Assembly (NCBI GenBank): GCA_050789255.1
Contig: JBOZRQ010000014.1
Location: 1-64,000, forward strand
Direction: 5' to 3'
Source of the DNA: JBOZRQ01 sp050789255
GTDB taxonomy: Bacteria > Bacillota > Sulfobacillia > Symbiobacteriales > Symbiobacteriaceae
DNA: 64,000 nt
Part shown: piece by piece, positions 23,536 through 31,800 of the stretch
Layout: every line of letters begins with the position of its first letter
Position numbering within the stretch: position 1 is the first letter of the stretch
Translations under genes and position numbers: made by a program
The notes under the pieces: generated by a model
What the model saw: the letters and a program-made list of their open reading frames with translations, nothing else
Told to the model about the DNA's origin: nothing
Database searches by the model: none

Positions 23536-24066
23536 TCAGCGGAAAAACCAGTTGCAAGCGTAGAGCGCGGCCAAGAAACCAGCGCAGTCGGCCAGCAGTC
23601 CGACCCCCGCCGCGTAGCGGCTGCGGCGAATCCCGACCGATCCGAAGTAGACGGTCAGTACATAGAAGGTCGTGTCGGTGGAGCCTTGCAGAATCGAGGC
23701 CAGCCGGCCGATGTACGAGTCGGGGTGATGGACCTTGAGCAGGTCCGCCGTGACCGCCAGGGCGCCGGCCCCCGAGAGCGGGCGGACGATCATCAGCGGC
23801 AGGATCTCCGAGGGGAAGCCAAGCCTGGAGGTGACCGGGCTGATCAGCCTGGCGGCGAGGTCCATCGCCCCGGAGGCCCGGAAGATCGAGAGCGCCACCA
23901 TCATGCCGACCAGGAACGGAATGATTCGCACCGCCACCTGCAGCCCCTCTTCGGCGCCCTCGATGAAGGTGTCGTAGACCTTCACCTTCCGGATGGCGCC
24001 CCAGAGTGGGATCAGGGCCAGCATGGCCGGCACGGCCCACATGGAGATCGTGTCGAGCAGGTTCAT
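23536..24066 (-). CDS. spmB: Spore maturation protein B
   Basis: 176 residues, close to Bacillus SpmB (178). It is hydrophobic with about five spans. PLWGAIRKVKVYDTFIEGAEEGLQVAVRIIPFLVGMMVAL and VRPLSGAGALAVTADLLK are typical of the nucleoside-recognition (Gate) domain. STDTTFYVLTVYFGSVGIRRSRYA also matches. With SpmA it is needed for spore core dehydration and heat resistance. ATG at 24066 overlaps the spmA stop as ATGA, so the pair is translationally coupled. Confidence 0.97.
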   Translation of the reverse strand: MNLLDTISMWAVPAMLALIPLWGAIRKVKVYDTFIEGAEEGLQVAVRIIPFLVGMMVALSIFRASGAMDLAARLISPVTSRLGFPSEILPLMIVRPLSGAGALAVTADLLKVHHPDSYIGRLASILQGSTDTTFYVLTVYFGSVGIRRSRYAAGVGLLADCAGFLAALYACNWFFR

Positions 24067-24662
24067 CGCCCTCTGCCTCCTCGCATCCGATTCCAGCGGC
24101 GCACCAGCCAGTCCGCGGCTACGCCAAAGACCCCGGCAAAGACCGTGGCAACCAGCGTCGCGCCGACGATCTCTGCCGGGTTGACCGACCCCGCCGCGGC
24201 CCGCAGGGCGATGATTGTCCCCGGAATGAGCGTGATGGACGAGGTGTTCAGCGTCAGGAAGGTGCACATGGCCTCGCTGGCCTCTTCCTTGTCGTCGTTC
24301 AGCTCCTGAAGGTGCTGCATTGCCTTCAGTCCCAGGGGCGTCGCAGCGGACCCGAGGCCGAGCATATTGGCCGCGATGTTCATGACCATGGCGCCCACCG
24401 CCGGATGATCCCCCGGGACCGATGGGAAGAGCGCCCGCACGATCGGCCTGAGCAGGGCCGCCAGCCCCTCCATCAGGCCGCTCTTCTCCGCGATCTTCAT
24501 CAGGCCCATCCACAGCGCCATCAGACCCGCCAGGCCGATGATCGTCTCAATGGCGAGCTTTCCGGCAGCGAAGGCGGCGTCGGTGACCGCTGCTGCCTTG
24601 CCTGTCATGGCAGCCACGGCCACGCCGATCACCATGAGCGCCAGCCAGATTGCATTCAACAT
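24063..24662 (-). CDS. spmA: Spore maturation protein A
   Basis: 199 residues, matching SpmA. Several spans and the Gate-domain sequence IIGLAGLMALWMGLMKIAEKSGLM are present, followed by GAMVMNIAANMLGLGSAATPLGLKAMQHLQELN and FLTLNTSSITLIPGTIIALR. It works with SpmB in the forespore membrane during core dehydration. Confidence 0.97.
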   Translation of the reverse strand: MLNAIWLALMVIGVAVAAMTGKAAAVTDAAFAAGKLAIETIIGLAGLMALWMGLMKIAEKSGLMEGLAALLRPIVRALFPSVPGDHPAVGAMVMNIAANMLGLGSAATPLGLKAMQHLQELNDDKEEASEAMCTFLTLNTSSITLIPGTIIALRAAAGSVNPAEIVGATLVATVFAGVFGVAADWLVRRWNRMRGGRGR

Positions 24663-24721
24663 CCCCTATCACCCCCGCTGGCAGCATTTTTATGCCGCCG
24701 CGGCCGAGGGAAGGACAGCAA

Positions 24722-24749
24722 ATGGGCGGAGGTTTGCACCTCCGCCCAT
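24722..24749 (-). terminator. Hairpin terminator after the c-di-AMP receptor gene
   Basis: ATGGGCGGAGG (24722-24732) pairs perfectly with CCTCCGCCCAT (24739-24749). The tail is only TTTGCTG on the minus strand, so it is a moderate terminator. Confidence 0.65.
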
Positions 24750-24761
24750 CTCGTTTGCGTG

Positions 24762-25106
24762 TTATACCTTAACCATTTTCTCGACGCCCAGCACGAAGAC
24801 CGTCGCCCCACCGACCTCCACGGCTTGGGAGAGAGACTGTCCGACGCCGGCGGCTGCGCTTTTGAGGGAGCCCTCGGCGAAGGTGAGATCCCCGCCGATG
24901 GACTTGCGGGACGGGCAGGTGGCACGAATGATGCCCAGCACGTCATCGAGCTGGCCGGCGGGCACGCCGATGATGAAGGTGGTGTTGCCGGCCTTCAGAA
25001 ACCCGCCGGTACTTGCCAGCTTGGTGGCGCCAAAGCCCTTTTTGGTTAGCTGCTCGGTGAGCGGAGCAGCGTATTCGTCGCGCACGACGGCAACAATCAT
25101 TTTCAT
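24762..25106 (-). CDS. darA: Cyclic-di-AMP receptor, DarA/PstA family
   Basis: 114 residues. MKMIVAVVRDEYAAPLTEQLTKKGFGATKLASTGGFLKAGNTTFIIG is the P-II-like signature of the DarA/PstA (YaaQ) family. The conserved TKLASTGGFLKAGNTT loop contacts c-di-AMP. The protein forms trimers and senses c-di-AMP; its downstream partner is unknown. GGAGG precedes the ATG. It is monocistronic, between spmA and the MFS gene. Confidence 0.95.
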   Translation of the reverse strand: MKMIVAVVRDEYAAPLTEQLTKKGFGATKLASTGGFLKAGNTTFIIGVPAGQLDDVLGIIRATCPSRKSIGGDLTFAEGSLKSAAAGVGQSLSQAVEVGGATVFVLGVEKMVKV

Positions 25107-25138
25107 GGGGCGGATTCCTCCTAGGGGCCCGTCTTATG

Positions 25139-26389
25139 TCAGGCGGGTTTGCTAGCAAGTTTGTTCTCCGGCTGAGAATCATTTCCCTGCCCGTCATCCT
25201 TCATCAGAAGCAGGAATGTAGAGCCGGTGATGAACCGGAAAACCGTGCACAGGACCAGGGCCGTACGGATGGGCAACGAGGTGATCAGGAAGGCGCCGAC
25301 CATGGGGGCGATCGTGGCGCTGACGCTGATCAGGGCAGAGTGGACCGCCAGATAGACTGGGCGCCCCTCTGCGGGGGAGACATCCAACAGGTTATTCAAA
25401 ACCAGCACGGTTATCCCTGCGACGGCGATGCCCGTGAAGCAGTTAAGAAGCACCAGCAGCGGCAGGTTGGGCGTCATCGCCGTCAGGATCGGCGCCAGCG
25501 CCATCCAGATCGTCGCCACCGGCATCACCTTGCGGTTGCCGAAGCGCTCGCCCATGCGGTTCCAGATCGGATACGTCAGGACGGCCACGGCCGAGTTGGC
25601 CACCGTGAGGAGGCTTGCCCACGTGTTGTCGGCGCCCAGGTTGGTCACCTGATAGCGGGTGAAGATCGGCCAGGCCATTTGCCAGGTAAAATGGAACAGC
25701 AGCGAACAGGTCATGAAGCGGGCGAAGGGCCGGTGGGAGAAGACGCCCATATACGTTTTCCAGCCGACTCGGGCGCTTCTTTGCTGCGGCTGTTGGGTCG
25801 GCGCAGCAGCGGCGGGGCTCTCCTTCAGCTGGAGAAAGAAATAGATCTCCAGCAGAGCGAACGCAAACGAGAGCGAGAACATGATGGTGTAGCCGCCGGG
25901 GTAGCTGAAGACGTGGTCCAGCAGCCATCCGGTGCCGAAAACGACGATCATGCCGGCCCCGGTGGACCAGGAGTTCCGGGCGGCCAGCGCCTTGCCGCGC
26001 TCGGTGCCGGGGAACACGTCGGCCAGGAAGGACTGCATGGCGGTGCCGGCGGCCGAGTTGGGGAAGTAGGCGAGCACCCAGAACCCGATCAGGACCAGCA
26101 CCCTGTATCGCTCCGGGAAGTAGGGTACGGCGGCTACGCCCAGGGCGGCAGCGCGCCCGAGCAGAAAGATCGCGGCGATCAGCCGCTGCTTGGACTTTGA
26201 CCGTGCGACGGCCGCGGCGGCGCCCAGTACAGCGATCACGCTGATGGCGTTGGGCCAGGAGGACAGGTAGCCCAGCTGGATGTCGTCGGCGCCCAGCTTG
26301 ACCGCCAGCATGCCGATGAATGGGTGGATCATGTTGATGGAGATGGCCATGGCTACGGCATTGAGGACGTTGTACCGGGAGTTGCGCAT
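25139..26389 (-). CDS. Major facilitator superfamily transporter
   Basis: About 416 residues with 12 hydrophobic segments. The loop RSKSKQRLIAAIFLLGRAA after span 3 and WNRMGERFGNRKVMPVATIW later are MFS-like. GTERGKALAARNSWSTG lies after span 4. The substrate is unknown; the layout resembles drug or metabolite exporters. Start is uncertain: ATG 26389 or GTG 26410, with GGAGG 14 bases before the ATG. It has an extended -10 promoter at 26453-26461. Confidence 0.9.
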   Translation of the reverse strand: MRNSRYNVLNAVAMAISINMIHPFIGMLAVKLGADDIQLGYLSSWPNAISVIAVLGAAAAVARSKSKQRLIAAIFLLGRAAALGVAAVPYFPERYRVLVLIGFWVLAYFPNSAAGTAMQSFLADVFPGTERGKALAARNSWSTGAGMIVVFGTGWLLDHVFSYPGGYTIMFSLSFAFALLEIYFFLQLKESPAAAAPTQQPQQRSARVGWKTYMGVFSHRPFARFMTCSLLFHFTWQMAWPIFTRYQVTNLGADNTWASLLTVANSAVAVLTYPIWNRMGERFGNRKVMPVATIWMALAPILTAMTPNLPLLVLLNCFTGIAVAGITVLVLNNLLDVSPAEGRPVYLAVHSALISVSATIAPMVGAFLITSLPIRTALVLCTVFRFITGSTFLLLMKDDGQGNDSQPENKLASKPA

Positions 26390-26452
26390 GGTCTGGCGCC
26401 CAACCTCCACCGTGGTGGTATTTCGTGTAGCGAATGTCCAAAGATCATCCTG

Positions 26453-26461
26453 ATTATAGCA
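26453..26461 (-). promoter_or_regulatory. Extended -10 promoter of the MFS gene
   Basis: TGCTATAAT on the minus strand gives a perfect TGnTATAAT extended -10. No good -35 box was seen. A CCACC/GGTGG dyad near the start codon (26408-26419) might be an operator. Confidence 0.55.
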
Positions 26462-26504
26462 TGGGAGTCATAAGGGGACATCCTCTCCCATAACTTTTGG
26501 GCAG

Positions 26505-27599
26505 ATGCTAACTTCTGGCGCAGTCGGGGTGGTCGCAGTGGATCGGTGGGCACGCGCCCGGTTTACGGTCATACGCATCAATCGGTGGTCGCTGGCCTTC
26601 TTGCTGTTGGGGTTGCTGGCGCTCTTGCTCTATCCCACCCGGGGGTTCTTGCCGGTGTTGGGCCAGCCAGCCATGGTGAAGGTCAAACAGGGGGTCACCC
26701 TGTATAACCGGGATTTCTCGGGGGTGACTGAGGCCGAGGCGCGGGACATGCTCGCGCAGATGGCCGGGGTGCTCCAGTCCAGCCCGGTGCCGGCCAGGGA
26801 GACCGTTCAGAACGGCATCAGCTATGTGGAGCCGGAGCTGAACGGCGCTACCCTGGACGTGGACATGACCTGGTTCCGGCTCTCCGTCGCAGGCGAGGGC
26901 AGCCGGGTGGAGCCGGCCACCAAGATCCAGTCGCCTGCCAAGCGCCTGGCTGACTTCCCGCTCTCGGCGATCAGGCAGGGCAACTCGAAGAAGCCCGCTG
27001 TGGCCCTCCTGGTCAACGTGGACTGGGGCACCAACGAGCTCTCGGAGATGCTGAGTACACTGAAGCGGCGGGGCGTGCACCTGACCTTCTTCGTGTCGGG
27101 GCGCTGGGCGGCAGAGAACAAGGAACTGCTCAAGCAGATGGCCGACGACGGCCACGAGATCGGCACCCACGGCTACGACCTGACCTACGGCCCCCTGGAT
27201 CTTGTCCAGGCGGGCAAGCTGAAGGCAGATATCGCCAGGTCGGTGGAGACGATCACCGGGATCACCGGGCGCGTGGTTCGTTACTACGCCCCGCACAGGT
27301 CCGAGCTGAGCAAGGAGATTCTGCAGACCGCAGCCGACCTGAAGCTGCGCACCGTGCTCTACAGCCTCGACACCATCGACTGGCGGGCGGACATCACCCC
27401 CGAGAAGATCCTGGCCACCCTGGGCCGGGCCAAAGCCGGGGACCTGATCCTAATGCACCCCAAGCCCAACACCGCCAGGGTGCTGGAGCAGGGAATCATC
27501 CAGCTTCAGTCACGGGGGCTTGAACCCACTACCCTGACCGCCGTCATCAACCCTGACCCGGGTACCCCGTCGGAGGTCTGGCAGGGGCCACACGAGTAA
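26505..27599 (+). CDS. Polysaccharide deacetylase-like protein with altered active site
   Basis: 364 residues. One N-terminal membrane anchor (about 28-45, WSLAFLLLGLLALLLYPTRG) leaves the rest outside the membrane. An N-terminal region (about 60-160) precedes a NodB-like fold: NVDWGTNELSEML (usual F-D-D-G), DGHEIGTHGYDLTYG (usual HS/TxxH), RYYAPHRSE and LILMHPKPNT. The second metal-binding His of motif 2 is missing and motif 1 is altered, so catalysis is doubtful or differs from chitin/peptidoglycan deacetylases. YlxY/PdaB-type proteins in spore formers are similar. No strong ribosome site marks the start. Confidence 0.85.
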   Translation: MLTSGAVGVVAVDRWARARFTVIRINRWSLAFLLLGLLALLLYPTRGFLPVLGQPAMVKVKQGVTLYNRDFSGVTEAEARDMLAQMAGVLQSSPVPARETVQNGISYVEPELNGATLDVDMTWFRLSVAGEGSRVEPATKIQSPAKRLADFPLSAIRQGNSKKPAVALLVNVDWGTNELSEMLSTLKRRGVHLTFFVSGRWAAENKELLKQMADDGHEIGTHGYDLTYGPLDLVQAGKLKADIARSVETITGITGRVVRYYAPHRSELSKEILQTAADLKLRTVLYSLDTIDWRADITPEKILATLGRAKAGDLILMHPKPNTARVLEQGIIQLQSRGLEPTTLTAVINPDPGTPSEVWQGPHE

Positions 27600-27610
27600 C
27601 CATAAGGGAA

Positions 27611-27652
27611 AAACGCCGCCTGCCTGAGATCAGGGCAAGCGGCGTTTGTTTC
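27611..27652. terminator. Bidirectional terminator
   Basis: AAACGCCGC (27611-27619) pairs with GCGGCGTTT (27639-27647). T-runs are on both sides (TTTGTTTCTT on plus, TTTTTCCC on minus). It serves the deacetylase-like gene and the convergent hydrolase. Confidence 0.85.
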
Positions 27653-29152
27653 TTAACGAAGCCCATCCTCAATGGCGGACCAGATGGCCGGGTCCTCCAG
27701 ACCCATGCGCCAGATGGCGATGCCGGCAAGGCCGCGGTTCTTTACAATAGCCAGTTTCGCTGCCGTCGAGCGGGCATTCTCGAAGTAGACGATCCGCTCC
27801 CCACCGTTATCTACGTAGGTGAAGTAGGGCACCTGGGCGGTGTCATCCCACTGAGTCAGGGCGCCGTACCTGATCGCTAGGTCCATCGCCTGGGGGACCG
27901 AGAGGCCACGTCCCTCGGTGGTGCCCTTCTTCCAGTCGTAAGCGTAGGCGGCGACACCCAGCAGCACCTTTTCCTTGGGAATCTGGCTGGCGGCAAAGGC
28001 CGCTACCCTGTCAACCCAGTTGTAGGACGCCACCGGGCCGGCCTGGAAGCCGGGCAGGGTCTCGTCGTAGGCCATGGGGACGATGAAGTCTGCGTACTGG
28101 CCGAGCGCTCTGTAGTCAAAGGCGCCGGACCAGGCGGACCGGGTGTCGTCATAGGTCTTGGCCGGGACCGACAGGGTGAGGACCTGGCCCTCGGGCTTCA
28201 GTTTGGCCGAAAGCTCCCGGACGAAGGCGGTGTAGTTGGGCCGCTGGTCCGGCGGGACGTTCTCAATGTCCACGTTGATGCCCGAGAGTCCCTGCTCCCT
28301 GGCGACGGCGTACAGGCTGTCGACCGCCTTTGCCCGGATGTCGGGGCTGGAGAGCACGGCCCGGGCGACGCCTGCGTCGAAGCCGCCGGGGCCAAAGTTG
28401 TGGACAAGACCCTGCACGGGGATCCCTTGCCGCGCCGCCTCGGCCATCAAATCGGGGTAGGTGCGGGTGCTCACCGTGCCGTCCGGGCCCAGCAGGAGCT
28501 GGAAGTTGACCACCAGGCTGGTCTTGCCCACCGAACTGCGGAGGCTGTACAGCGAGCGCCAATCGCCCTGCCAGTCTTCGGCGTAATACCCGAGCACTAC
28601 GTAGCGCCGGTCGGCCGGCACCTCCACGCCCGACGGCACCGGAGGCGGCGGCGTGGTGGTGGGCATCGGGGTCGGTGGCGAGGTCGGTCGGTTGGCGACA
28701 TCGCCGGGGATGCGCAGGACCTGCCCGGGGTAAAGCATGGTGTCCTGCAGGCGGTTGAGCCAGATCAGCTGGTCCACCTGGGTGCCGAGCTTCTGCCCGA
28801 TCTGCCAGAGGCTGTCTCCCGGCTGGATCGTATAGAAAAAGCCCTGCTTCCAGGTGTAGGCCCGGTCGACCGCAGCGATGGTCCACTTTCCGGCCTGACC
28901 GTCGGGCACCAGGCCATATTCCTTCTGGAACTGGATCAGCGCCTGGCGGGTCTTGGTTCCGAAGATGCCGTCCGCGATACCGGGGGCGTAACCGAGATCG
29001 GCGAGTCGTCGCTGCAGCTCTACCACGTCGCCCCCGAAGGTGCCGGGGGACATGGTGCGGCTCCCGTAGGGCGCCGCCAGCACGGAGGTGGAGATCAGCA
29101 GCAGCAGGGCCATGGCCACGGTGGCGATGAGTCGGGTTCGCCTTTTGCTCAA
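27653..29152 (-). CDS. Spore-type glycoside hydrolase family 18 protein with PGB and LysM domains
   Basis: 499 residues from the TTG at 29152, which has GGAGGTG upstream. The N-terminus is a signal peptide (RLIATVAMALLLLISTSVLAAP). A peptidoglycan-binding domain follows (about 38-100, VVELQRRLADLGY), then a LysM domain (about 104-148, YTIQPGDSLWQIGQKLG). A Pro/Thr linker leads to a GH18 catalytic domain with the catalytic pattern GINVDIENV. This is the domain order of YaaH/SleL-like cortex-lytic and coat proteins, which cleave N-acetylglucosamine linkages in spore cortex. It is monocistronic. Confidence 0.93.
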   Translation of the reverse strand: MSKRRTRLIATVAMALLLLISTSVLAAPYGSRTMSPGTFGGDVVELQRRLADLGYAPGIADGIFGTKTRQALIQFQKEYGLVPDGQAGKWTIAAVDRAYTWKQGFFYTIQPGDSLWQIGQKLGTQVDQLIWLNRLQDTMLYPGQVLRIPGDVANRPTSPPTPMPTTTPPPPVPSGVEVPADRRYVVLGYYAEDWQGDWRSLYSLRSSVGKTSLVVNFQLLLGPDGTVSTRTYPDLMAEAARQGIPVQGLVHNFGPGGFDAGVARAVLSSPDIRAKAVDSLYAVAREQGLSGINVDIENVPPDQRPNYTAFVRELSAKLKPEGQVLTLSVPAKTYDDTRSAWSGAFDYRALGQYADFIVPMAYDETLPGFQAGPVASYNWVDRVAAFAASQIPKEKVLLGVAAYAYDWKKGTTEGRGLSVPQAMDLAIRYGALTQWDDTAQVPYFTYVDNGGERIVYFENARSTAAKLAIVKNRGLAGIAIWRMGLEDPAIWSAIEDGLR

Positions 29153-29263
29153 GGGGTGCACCTCCGGAATCGTCAGCGGCATCCGATACACGGAGATTAT
29201 ACGTTCCGTCAACTTGCAGTGTCAGCGGGCCACATCATGGAAGTGATCGTGCCAGGGCGCGCG

Positions 29264-29298
29264 AAAAGACCGCCCACGAACCGTGTGGGCGGTCTTTT
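29264..29298. terminator. Bidirectional terminator after the LigD polymerase gene
   Basis: AAAAGACCGCCCAC (29264-29277) pairs over 14 bp with GTGGGCGGTCTTTT (29285-29298). The A/T ends of the stem give T-tails in both directions. The minus-strand ligD operon ends at its edge. Confidence 0.88.
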
Positions 29299-30212
29299 CA
29301 GACCATGCTGTGTAGCTCTGTAGTGGCTCGACGTAAATCCTGGCTCATCTGCAGGACGGGCGCAAACAGGTCGCCAAAGCGCTGCAGCCGGTCCCAGATG
29401 GTAAACATATCAAACCTTGGCGGCTCACCTTCGATCTCCTGCCAGGTGACTGGTGCGGAGACGGGCGCCCCCGGCTGCGGGCGCAGGCCGTAGACCGAGG
29501 TGATGGTCTGGCCCCGCCGGTTCTGCAGGTAGTCCACGTACACCTTGCCGGTCCGCTTGGCCACCACCCGCTCCAGCGTCACCCGCTCCGGGTACACCTT
29601 CAGCAGCACCCGTCCGATGGCTTCGCAGAAGCGAGCGGTCTCGGCGTAGGTGTAGCCGGGCCCGCACGGGCAGTAGATGTGAATCCCGGTGGCGCCGGAG
29701 AGCTTGGGAAAGCCCTCGATCCGGACCGCCGCCAGCAGTTGCCGCACAAGCCGGGCGCAGGTGAGCACGTGAGCGAACTCCACCCCCTCCGCCGGGTCGA
29801 GGTCGATCACCGCCCAGTCGGGGTTCTCCGGCGTCTGATGCCGCGAGAGCCACGGGTGCAGCTCAATGGCGCCCAGGTTCGCCACCATGGTGAGCGTGGC
29901 CGGCTCTTGCGCCAGCAGGTAGTGCAGCACCCGGCCATCCTCCGCGGTATCTGCCCAGGTCGGCACCCAGTCGGGGGTGCCCATGGGGGCGTCCTTGTGG
30001 TAGAACCATTTCCCGTGGATGCCGTCGGGGTAGCGGGTGAGCACCAGCGGCCGGTCCTTGAGGTAGGGCAGCATGTACGGGGCCATGCGGGTGTAGTAGT
30101 CGATCAAGGCGGCCTTGGGAATCTGCCGCTCCGGCCAGAGCAACTTGCCCAGATTGGTGAGGGTCAGCTCCCGGCCTCCCACGGCCACCTTCGATTTGGC
30201 TGCGGGCGCCAC
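29298..30212 (-). CDS. ligD: LigD polymerase/primase domain protein
   Basis: 304 residues, a stand-alone LigD PolDom. DWAVIDLDP carries the catalytic Asp137 and Asp139. SGATGIHIYCP and the KRTGKVYVDYLQN motif near residue 215 are also conserved. It adds nucleotides, often ribonucleotides, to DNA ends during end joining. GTG start at 30212 with GGGAGC upstream lies just after the stop of the preceding gene. It ends the Ku - ligase - 203-aa protein - polymerase operon. Confidence 0.95.
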   Translation of the reverse strand: MAPAAKSKVAVGGRELTLTNLGKLLWPERQIPKAALIDYYTRMAPYMLPYLKDRPLVLTRYPDGIHGKWFYHKDAPMGTPDWVPTWADTAEDGRVLHYLLAQEPATLTMVANLGAIELHPWLSRHQTPENPDWAVIDLDPAEGVEFAHVLTCARLVRQLLAAVRIEGFPKLSGATGIHIYCPCGPGYTYAETARFCEAIGRVLLKVYPERVTLERVVAKRTGKVYVDYLQNRRGQTITSVYGLRPQPGAPVSAPVTWQEIEGEPPRFDMFTIWDRLQRFGDLFAPVLQMSQDLRRATTELHSMV

Positions 30213-30214
30213 CG

Positions 30215-30826
30215 CTACTGCTCCCGAATCTCCAGCGGCCGCCAGAACTCGATCAGCCGGCGGACCTCCTGCGCCCGCTCTGAATCGGTGCGGACCAGCA
30301 GCAGCACCCCGCCCTTGCGGACCAGCCCCGGGTAGAGCGAGGCGTCATCCTGCTCATCGGCTGCCACGTATTCGGCGAGGCCGCCCAGGAAGGAGCCGAT
30401 GCCCGCCCCGGCCAGGGTGCTGATCAGCGAGCCGGTGGCCACCAGGGTCCCGAGGCCGGGAATGACGTAGGTGGCCGCCAGGAGTCCGGCTGTTGCCCCG
30501 ATGGTGGCGCCGACGGCCACGCCGCTCCCCAGACGGTTGTGGGCTGACTCCTGGTCGTGGCCTTCGCTGGATAGCCCATAACCCGGCCCCGTCACCACGT
30601 TGCCGGGCCGGAGGCCCTGCTCGGGGCCGTCTCCCCGCCGCGCCACCATGCCGACTTCCACGCCCAGGTTCCGCCGCTCCAGGTCCTCCGCACAGGAGGT
30701 CGCCGCGGTAATGTCTTCAAAGACAGCCACGTAGGTGATCTGCCCCTCATCCCCGCGGTCCGGGTACATGCCAAAACCTGCGGGGGTCGGGTCATCCTGC
30801 GTTACGGGGCCGAGCTGCTCCTCCAT
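30215..30826 (-). CDS. Glycine-zipper stress-like protein in the NHEJ operon
   Basis: 203 residues. A beta-alpha N-terminal domain (ITYVAVFEDITAATSCAEDLERRNLGVEV) resembles general stress proteins of the DUF1269 type. It is followed by two glycine-rich hydrophobic stretches (GSGVAVGATIGATAGLLAA and GTLVATGSLISTLAGAGIGSFLGGLA) that look like glycine zippers. The C-terminus returns to a beta-alpha unit (GGVLLLVRTDSERAQEVRRLIE). The role is unknown. Its position between ligase and polymerase genes suggests co-expression with end joining. Confidence 0.75.
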   Translation of the reverse strand: MEEQLGPVTQDDPTPAGFGMYPDRGDEGQITYVAVFEDITAATSCAEDLERRNLGVEVGMVARRGDGPEQGLRPGNVVTGPGYGLSSEGHDQESAHNRLGSGVAVGATIGATAGLLAATYVIPGLGTLVATGSLISTLAGAGIGSFLGGLAEYVAADEQDDASLYPGLVRKGGVLLLVRTDSERAQEVRRLIEFWRPLEIREQ

Positions 30827-30853
30827 GGACTGTTCCTCCTATCGGTGTCGAGA

Positions 30854-31798
30854 TCAGGGAACCCGGGCCGCCTCGGGGGGCTCTGTGGAGAAGCCGACCA
30901 CCACGGGATCCCTCAGCTTCTGCTCCTCGGTCCACTCGGTGAACTCAACCTCCACGGTCAGGCGGGGCTCCGTCCAGGTTACCGTGCCCGGCGGGCCGCT
31001 GAACCGGTCCCGCAGGACCGGCTCAACGTCGAAGGGCCGGTGCGAGGGCGGCAGGTGTTGGCGCAGGAGCGACATTTGCTCCGAGGTGATGCCCGACCCC
31101 GCCCGGCCGATGTACCGGAGCCGCCCTTCGACGTAGGCGCCCAGCAACAGCCCGCCGGGGCGCCCGGCGGCCGAGGTGAAGCCGCATACGGTCGCCAGCA
31201 TGCGCTGCTTGCGCTTCATCTTCAGCCAGTCCTTCGTGCGGACATCCGGCTGATAGGGGCTGCCGATGCGCTTGGCCACCACGCCCTCCAGCCCGCTGGA
31301 GACCACGGCCCGGAAGAGGTCGGGGCCGGTCTTGCCGGGGAAGTCCTGCACCACCTGCCACGACTCAGCCGGGGGCACCAGCCGCTTGAGCAGGTCGAGC
31401 CGCTCCTGCAGGGGCCGGCCGTAGAGTTCTCGGTCGCCCCACTCCAGCAGGTCGAAGATCATGAAGGTCGCCGGGGTCGACCGGACCTTGCGGATGTCCG
31501 GCACGCCGCCGGCCAGGTCCCGCTCGAGGATCCCTGAAAAGCTGGGTTTGCCGCCCCGCAGGACGATGATCTCTCCGTCCAGCACCGCCCGGCGCCCGCC
31601 AAAGACGGTCGCCAGCCCGGCGAACTCCGGAAAGTGGATCGTCCGGTCCCGAAGGCGCCGGCTCCAGTGCCGCACCTGGCCGCCCTCGACCAGGGCCAGG
31701 TTCCGCACCCCGTCCCACTTGACCTGATAAAGCCAGCCGCTGTCAGGGAAGGGTTGCGGCGCCCGCTCCAGGAGCATGGGCGTGAAGGGCAGCTGCAT
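30854..31798 (-). CDS. ligD: ATP-dependent DNA ligase (LigD ligase domain)
   Basis: 314 residues. KWDG at 27-30 contains the adenylated Lys27. YQVKWDGVRNLAL, the RRLRDRT region, LDGEIIVL, FMIFDLLEW, EGVVAKRIGSPY and DWLKMK form motifs I, Ia, III, IIIa, IV and V. A C-terminal OB domain follows (about 205-300). It seals DNA ends held by Ku. It begins three bases after the ku stop, in the same operon. Confidence 0.96.
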   Translation of the reverse strand: MQLPFTPMLLERAPQPFPDSGWLYQVKWDGVRNLALVEGGQVRHWSRRLRDRTIHFPEFAGLATVFGGRRAVLDGEIIVLRGGKPSFSGILERDLAGGVPDIRKVRSTPATFMIFDLLEWGDRELYGRPLQERLDLLKRLVPPAESWQVVQDFPGKTGPDLFRAVVSSGLEGVVAKRIGSPYQPDVRTKDWLKMKRKQRMLATVCGFTSAAGRPGGLLLGAYVEGRLRYIGRAGSGITSEQMSLLRQHLPPSHRPFDVEPVLRDRFSGPPGTVTWTEPRLTVEVEFTEWTEEQKLRDPVVVGFSTEPPEAARVP

Positions 31799-31800
31799 CG

